From Brevibacillus daliensis (GTDB taxonomy: Bacteria > Bacillota > Bacilli > Brevibacillales > Brevibacillaceae), in the NCBI RefSeq assembly GCF_021245735.1, contig NZ_JAJISB010000018.1, positions 1 through 64,000 on the forward strand: 64,000 nt of DNA, read 5' to 3'. The notes under the pieces are model-generated. The model was not told the DNA's origin. It saw only the letters and a program-made list of their open reading frames with translations, and did no database searches. Both the position numbers and the translations under genes were made by a program. Shown here one piece after another: positions 60,178 to 64,000 of the stretch. Position 1 is the first letter of the stretch; every line of letters starts with the position of its first letter.

Positions 60178-61689
60178 TCACCTTTTCATTTTGTTACTTA
60201 CGTTGTTGGTAGATTTTGATTGTGAAGGTCGTGTCCTCAACATGGAAAATGGGGCGCGAATAAAAATATCCTTCCAGTCTTTTGGCTTGAGAGGAGCAAT
60301 ACCTGTAAGGTAAGATGAACGTAAACTGGTTAAGCCACACATGTGAATGACTACTGCAACCAACCCCAAAGCGAGTCCAAGGTTTCCATAAATTGCGGCG
60401 ATTAAAATAAAGCCAAAACGTAATACACGTAAAGACGCACTCATCTCATAACTTGGAATTACAAAGGAAGCAATGGCTGATGAGGCTACGGCAATAATTA
60501 AAATCTTACTAGTCAGGCCAGCTTGTACAGCCGCTTGGCCTATTACTATACCGCCTACAATCCCGATAGTCTGACCTATCTTTGTGGGTAATTGAGCTCC
60601 AGCTTCTCTTAATAACTCGATTGTCGCTTCCATCAATAATGCTTCGATTAAGGGAGGAAAGGGCACTCTGCTTCTTGATTCTGAAAGGGTTAGTAGTAAA
60701 CTCTCAGGAATCATTTCATAGTGAAAAGTTGTAATCGAAACATACAATGCAGTGAAAGAAATGGTAATAATTAGTGCGATAAAACGAAGCAATCTGGTTG
60801 AAGTTCCAATCAACCATCTCTGATAATAGTCATCGGAGGATGTGAAAAATTCAAAGAAAGTGGAGGGAGCGCAAAAAGCAGTTGGGCTTCCGGCCATTAA
60901 AACAATAACTTTTCCAGCAACCAGTTTTGATGCAATGGCATCTGGGCGTTCTGTCGTTAGATATTGCGGAAAAATCGAGGCGACATCATCTTCAACTAAT
61001 TGGAGCAACATATTTGTATCAAAAACGGCATCCATTTCAATATCCATAATTCTTTGCTTCATATCTTCAACGAATTCCATTCTCACGATATCCTTGATAT
61101 AGAGAACATAAACATCGTTTTTGGTAATCTCACCAACATGTAATTTAATTACTTTTAAATGGGAGCTTTGCAATCGTTTGCGGATGAGCGATAAGTTCGT
61201 ACTAGCTTCCTCTGTAAATCCCTCGTGAGGTCCTGTAATAACTGGATCTGCCTGAGAAGGTGTAATAGCTCGTGAAGGTGGAGCAGCTATCTCGATCATA
61301 TAAGCCTGTTCTTCGTAAAAGACAGCAGCGCCTCCAGCTAATATGCCATGGATACATTCCTTCGAATCAACTACTTTTATAAATTGGGACTGGGAGAGCG
61401 CAGTTTGAGTATCCATATTTGTATAAATAACCGCTTGAAATACGTCTCGTTCTAATTGATCCTTATCTACCAGATTTCCAAAATAAAGGATGTCGACCTT
61501 TTTTTGGGGAAATGAACGATGTGTCAGATCAGAACAATCTTCAAATTCTTGCAGGGTGTATGAAAGTGTTGGGGGAAGTTGCCCCTCTTGAATTTTTTCT
61601 TTTTGGATTAGCTCAGAAATACTTTGGGGCTGATTGTTTTTTTTTAACATCCATAGAAGCCTTTTTTTGAAAATGCTCACGTTTATCAC
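60178..61689 (-). CDS. GerA-family germinant receptor subunit
   Basis: A 503-residue GerA subunit. The N-terminal soluble domain (~1-270) includes 'VDILYFGNLVDKDQLERDVF' and 'VDSKECIHGILAGGAAVFYE'. The C-terminal half holds about five transmembrane segments with 'RVPFPPLIEALLMEATIELLREAG' (in part) and 'GIVGGIVIGQAAVQAGL', both hallmarks. First gene of a gerA-B-C operon on this strand. The start is uncertain: GTG 61680, with GGTGAT upstream, and ATG 61650 are alternatives. Germinant specificity unknown. Confidence 0.9.
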   Translation of the reverse strand: MINVSIFKKRLLWMLKKNNQPQSISELIQKEKIQEGQLPPTLSYTLQEFEDCSDLTHRSFPQKKVDILYFGNLVDKDQLERDVFQAVIYTNMDTQTALSQSQFIKVVDSKECIHGILAGGAAVFYEEQAYMIEIAAPPSRAITPSQADPVITGPHEGFTEEASTNLSLIRKRLQSSHLKVIKLHVGEITKNDVYVLYIKDIVRMEFVEDMKQRIMDIEMDAVFDTNMLLQLVEDDVASIFPQYLTTERPDAIASKLVAGKVIVLMAGSPTAFCAPSTFFEFFTSSDDYYQRWLIGTSTRLLRFIALIITISFTALYVSITTFHYEMIPESLLLTLSESRSRVPFPPLIEALLMEATIELLREAGAQLPTKIGQTIGIVGGIVIGQAAVQAGLTSKILIIAVASSAIASFVIPSYEMSASLRVLRFGFILIAAIYGNLGLALGLVAVVIHMCGLTSLRSSYLTGIAPLKPKDWKDIFIRAPFSMLRTRPSQSKSTNNVSNKMKR

Positions 61690-61947
61690 CAGAATTTCGC
61701 TGTTTTCGTTTGATATGTATAATTTAACCAGTTTTCAAGAAAGTATGTATTCGTTTATGACATCAGGAAATTGGTCTGATTTTAGTGAAATTAGTTACAC
61801 TTTTGTTGATAAAAAATCACATTATTGGGTCTCATAAGTAGTTACCAAGTGGAAAAAACATGGTAAAATAAATAAAAGACAGATACTTCTGACTTATTGT
61901 CAAAGAATCTTCTTTTGATGCTGTAGGCAAAGGAAGGGGAGGATCTC

Positions 61948-62244
61948 ATGACATTATTATTGGTAAACACGGGACTTGTTCTTTTATTCTTGTATTTTAT
62001 CAGTCGTCAGAATGAAGAAGAAATGGTTTATGACGAAGATTATTTCCTCGCTCACCCTTCTGCATTAGAGGAATACCAGCAGATGCCACTTGAGTTCCAA
62101 AACGCATTCTTTCGTAAACATAAAGAGGTGCTAAAGGAAAAGTACATGCATGGCGATAGCTATTTGCTAGGTTATTGTCCAAATAAAGATGTTAGACGTC
62201 TCTGGTTATCTGAATTTCTCGAAAGAAAGAATCTAGAGGCATAA
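61948..62244 (+). CDS. small single-pass membrane protein
   Basis: A 98-residue protein with an N-terminal transmembrane segment (LLLVNTGLVLLFLYFI) and a charged cytosolic part ('MPLEFQNAFFRKHKEVLKEKYM'). GGGGAGGATCT precedes ATG 61948. No family recognised. Monocistronic, divergent from the ger operon, with its own terminator. Confidence 0.65.
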   Translation: MTLLLVNTGLVLLFLYFISRQNEEEMVYDEDYFLAHPSALEEYQQMPLEFQNAFFRKHKEVLKEKYMHGDSYLLGYCPNKDVRRLWLSEFLERKNLEA

Positions 62245-62275
62245 CAGTTATCTCATACACGTATTATGAGCTTAC

Positions 62276-62308
62276 AACCGCCTTCATATTTGAAAGCGGT
62301 TTCTTTTT
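62276..62308 (+). terminator. rho-independent terminator
   Basis: AACCGCCTTC pairs with GAAAGCGGTT around ATATTT, followed by TCTTTTT. Confidence 0.85.
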
Positions 62309-62386
62309 GCGGATAGGGACACTCTTCTTTACGCTGTCAACTCCTTTCAGTATGATAGGAGGAGTGAGCAACAGGAGGGTAATAAC

Positions 62387-62842
62387 ATGTTAGATCATTT
62401 AGTATCAAAAATTGATGAAGTACTTACACCTGTGGGTATCATTACAGATGTAATTCTGCGGACAGATCGCTCTATACTGGAAGGAGAAGAGAGCCATGAA
62501 ATTGAGATTGGCTTGATCCAGGATGAAACGATAGGACAAACAACGTTTGCTACTATTCATTTATATCCATTAGAAGAGACGAATCAGTGTGAAGTGGAGG
62601 TAGAGGTAACCTATCCAGTTGGAAATCGGAGTATGACTTCCTTCATGAGTCTTGTAGAAGAGATTGTTCCAGTGAGTGCCGTTACAGAAAAAATACGCAG
62701 GCTAACAGGGAAACCTGAAGCTATGGAAACGTATTGGATCGTAGATTTCAATTTTATTGTGAATGCAGATCAGATAGAAACAATAGAAGATAATTTGTTT
62801 GCTGATATGGCAGACAAAATTAATCGATTAATTCGATTGTAG
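62387..62842 (+). CDS. hypothetical protein
   Basis: A 151-residue acidic soluble protein with alternating strands and helices ('IEIGLIQDETIGQTTFATIHLYP', in part, and 'ETYWIVDFNFIVNADQIETIEDNLF', in part). No signal peptide, membrane segment or domain recognised. ATG 62387 follows AGGAGGGTAAT. Ended by a strong terminator. Confidence 0.65.
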   Translation: MLDHLVSKIDEVLTPVGIITDVILRTDRSILEGEESHEIEIGLIQDETIGQTTFATIHLYPLEETNQCEVEVEVTYPVGNRSMTSFMSLVEEIVPVSAVTEKIRRLTGKPEAMETYWIVDFNFIVNADQIETIEDNLFADMADKINRLIRL

Positions 62843-62850
62843 GATAAGAA

Positions 62851-62911
62851 ACAGGCAGTGGAAGAGGCGAAACGTATGAGGTTTCGAAGAGTCCACTGCC
62901 TGTATTTTTTT
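62851..62911 (+). terminator. rho-independent terminator
   Basis: ACAGGCAGTGGA pairs with TCCACTGCCTGT with a partly paired ~28-nt interior, followed by ATTTTTTT. The remaining sequence to 63097 shows nothing else. Confidence 0.85.
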
Positions 62912-63097
62912 GTTTTCTAAGCTGGACACGTACCATTCCAATGTTTTAGTCCTCAAAATCAATATATTTTTGTGCCTGTAAAATTCCAAAGGCATTTGCA
63001 TTTCGCTCAAATTCTAATTCGGAAATTGATTTTGCAATATCTGAACGCAGAGGAATTAATGCAGATAAGCTTACTTTTGCCATCGAATCATTCTTTT

Positions 63098-63991
63098 CTA
63101 TTTTTTGCCGGAGACGATAATGTTGTTTTTCTCTTCATACAATTTAAACAAAGCAGCAATATCTTCAGTTGGATATTTTTCATTAGCCTGTTGATACATT
63201 TGCTCGGCGAGGCTGTTAACAGGCATTTCGACATCATAAGCTTTGGCGAGTTCTCCAGCAATTCGCATATCCTTGTACAGCAACTTGTTGCTAAAACGAG
63301 CATCGAAATCACGTTCGTGAACGAGCGGTACAATTCGATGCAACATTTTACTATCACCCGTGCTTGCTTCCAGAACTTTATAAAGCTCTGCTGTATCGAC
63401 ACCGGCTTTGGTTGCCAGGACAAATGTTTCCGCTAATGCGGCTGTATGTACACCAATAATATAATTATTCATTAGTTTCGCAATACTGCCATTTCCGATA
63501 GCACCCATGTAGAAAAGATTGGTACCCATTGCTTCAAGGGCTGGTTTGGCACGTTCAAAATCTTGTTTATCCCCACCGCACATGATTGCCAATGTACCTG
63601 CGATTGCTCCCATCGGTCCACCACTGATTGGGGCATCCATAAAGGAACCGCCTTTTTCTTGAATGGCGCTTGCTGCTTTTTCGTTAAGCATCGGGCTTAC
63701 CGTAGAATGATCAAGAACCAGTTTGCCTGTAAGATCAGCACTTGTAATTCCGTTTTCTCCAAAGTAAACCTCTTCAATTGTAGCCGGAAGGGGTAGGCAT
63801 GTTAAGAGAATGTCTACCTTTTCAGCCAGATCACGCGGATTATTCGCTTCAATCGCACCTAAAGATACTGCGTTTTCGATAGGCCCGCGACTGCGAGAGA
63901 CAACATGTACAGTAAATCCTTTTGCTAGCAGGTTCTTCACCATAGGTAATCCCATCGTACCTAATCCTATAAAGCCAATAGTCTCTCTCAT
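63098..63991 (-). CDS. beta-hydroxyacid dehydrogenase (GarR/HIBADH family)
   Basis: A 297-residue NAD(P)-dependent beta-hydroxyacid dehydrogenase. The dinucleotide-binding motif is 'IGFIGLGTMGLPMVKNLL', the substrate-binding loop 'FMDAPISGGPMGAIAGTLAIM' (in part), and the catalytic Lys lies in 'GNGSIAKLMNNYI'. The sequence most resembles tartronate-semialdehyde reductases and 3-hydroxyisobutyrate dehydrogenases, and these cannot be told apart by eye. The gene is complete, starting 9 nt before the window edge; its upstream signals lie outside. Confidence 0.88.
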   Translation of the reverse strand: MRETIGFIGLGTMGLPMVKNLLAKGFTVHVVSRSRGPIENAVSLGAIEANNPRDLAEKVDILLTCLPLPATIEEVYFGENGITSADLTGKLVLDHSTVSPMLNEKAASAIQEKGGSFMDAPISGGPMGAIAGTLAIMCGGDKQDFERAKPALEAMGTNLFYMGAIGNGSIAKLMNNYIIGVHTAALAETFVLATKAGVDTAELYKVLEASTGDSKMLHRIVPLVHERDFDARFSNKLLYKDMRIAGELAKAYDVEMPVNSLAEQMYQQANEKYPTEDIAALFKLYEEKNNIIVSGKK

Positions 63992-64000
63992 ATGTTTCTC

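Noticed and set aside
61634-61837. 67-codon plus-strand open frame at the ger operon promoter
   Set aside because: It overlaps the start of the gerA-type gene antisense, has no ribosome-binding site and no recognisable sequence.
62972-63436. 154-codon plus-strand open frame
   Set aside because: It is antisense to the dehydrogenase gene, whose family motifs are unambiguous on the other strand.
1-64000. CRISPR arrays, prophage modules, rRNA genes, replication origins
   Set aside because: I looked for evenly spaced direct repeats, phage structural genes, rRNA and DnaA-box clusters and found none that I can support.

Overview
The window reads as a piece of chromosome from an endospore-forming, low-GC Firmicute, most likely of the Brevibacillus/Paenibacillaceae type. 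The genus is an inference: no rRNA or marker gene here fixes it. Spore genes support the lifestyle: an alpha/beta-type small acid-soluble spore protein behind a sigma-G-like promoter, ytfI-ytfJ(gerW), cotJA-cotJB-cotJC, and a gerA-gerB-gerC germinant receptor operon. Shine-Dalgarno sites are strong (AGGAGG type), and most transcription units end in clear rho-independent hairpins.

Layout. 1-600: tail of a tRNA array (Lys partial, Gly, Arg, Pro, Leu, Gly). 0.7-9.1 kb: YoaP-like acetyltransferase, histidine kinase, TerC-type membrane protein, two related lipoproteins, YkoP-like protein, spore protein, SLH-3D cell-wall protein, ytfI and ytfJ. 9.2-17.3 kb: pyruvate carboxylase, a GNAT enzyme, a TnpB-only IS200/IS605-type element sitting between the ribosome-binding site and start codon of amj (lipid II flippase), a 208-nt imperfect palindrome, an unknown gene and tpx. 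17.6-23.4 kb: peptide ABC importer in appDFABC order with a CodY-like box. 23.5-33.3 kb: RluA-type pseudouridine synthase, DUF3870 protein, homogentisate/fumarylacetoacetate catabolic operon behind a possible attenuator, glycine-betaine transporter (ATPase plus fused permease/binding protein) with a divergent GbsR-type regulator, and small envelope genes. 33.4-35.6 kb: DedA, DUF1232 protein and YhaM-type exonuclease.

35.7-39.2 kb holds the most notable locus: three tandem genes for 20-24 residue peptides, none reported by a 60-codon ORF cut-off. They share the N-terminus MKIK-(I/V)-(R/S)-K-(T/V)-E and have unrelated C-termini. They are followed by a ThiF/MccB-like adenylating enzyme with an N-terminal RRE-like region and, translationally coupled to it, a PqqD-like/M50 membrane metalloprotease. 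A decayed ThiF remnant lies upstream. This looks like a compact ribosomal-peptide (RiPP) system without YcaO, radical SAM, lanthipeptide synthetase or dedicated exporter, and I do not recognise it as a named family.

39.2-46.3 kb: modABC with a divergent HTH/periplasmic-binding-domain regulator across a striking array of 10-bp repeats, an ArsB/NhaD transporter, cotJABC and bcrC. 46.6-50 kb: three genes of unknown role, one with tandem winged-helix-like units and one with a SEC-C zinc motif. 50.4-57.9 kb: an LCP cell-wall ligase, then glpP with a terminator/antiterminator leader heading a ugpC-A-E-B-glpQ glycerol-phosphate operon. 58-64 kb: the gerABC operon (minus strand), two small unknown genes and a beta-hydroxyacid dehydrogenase.
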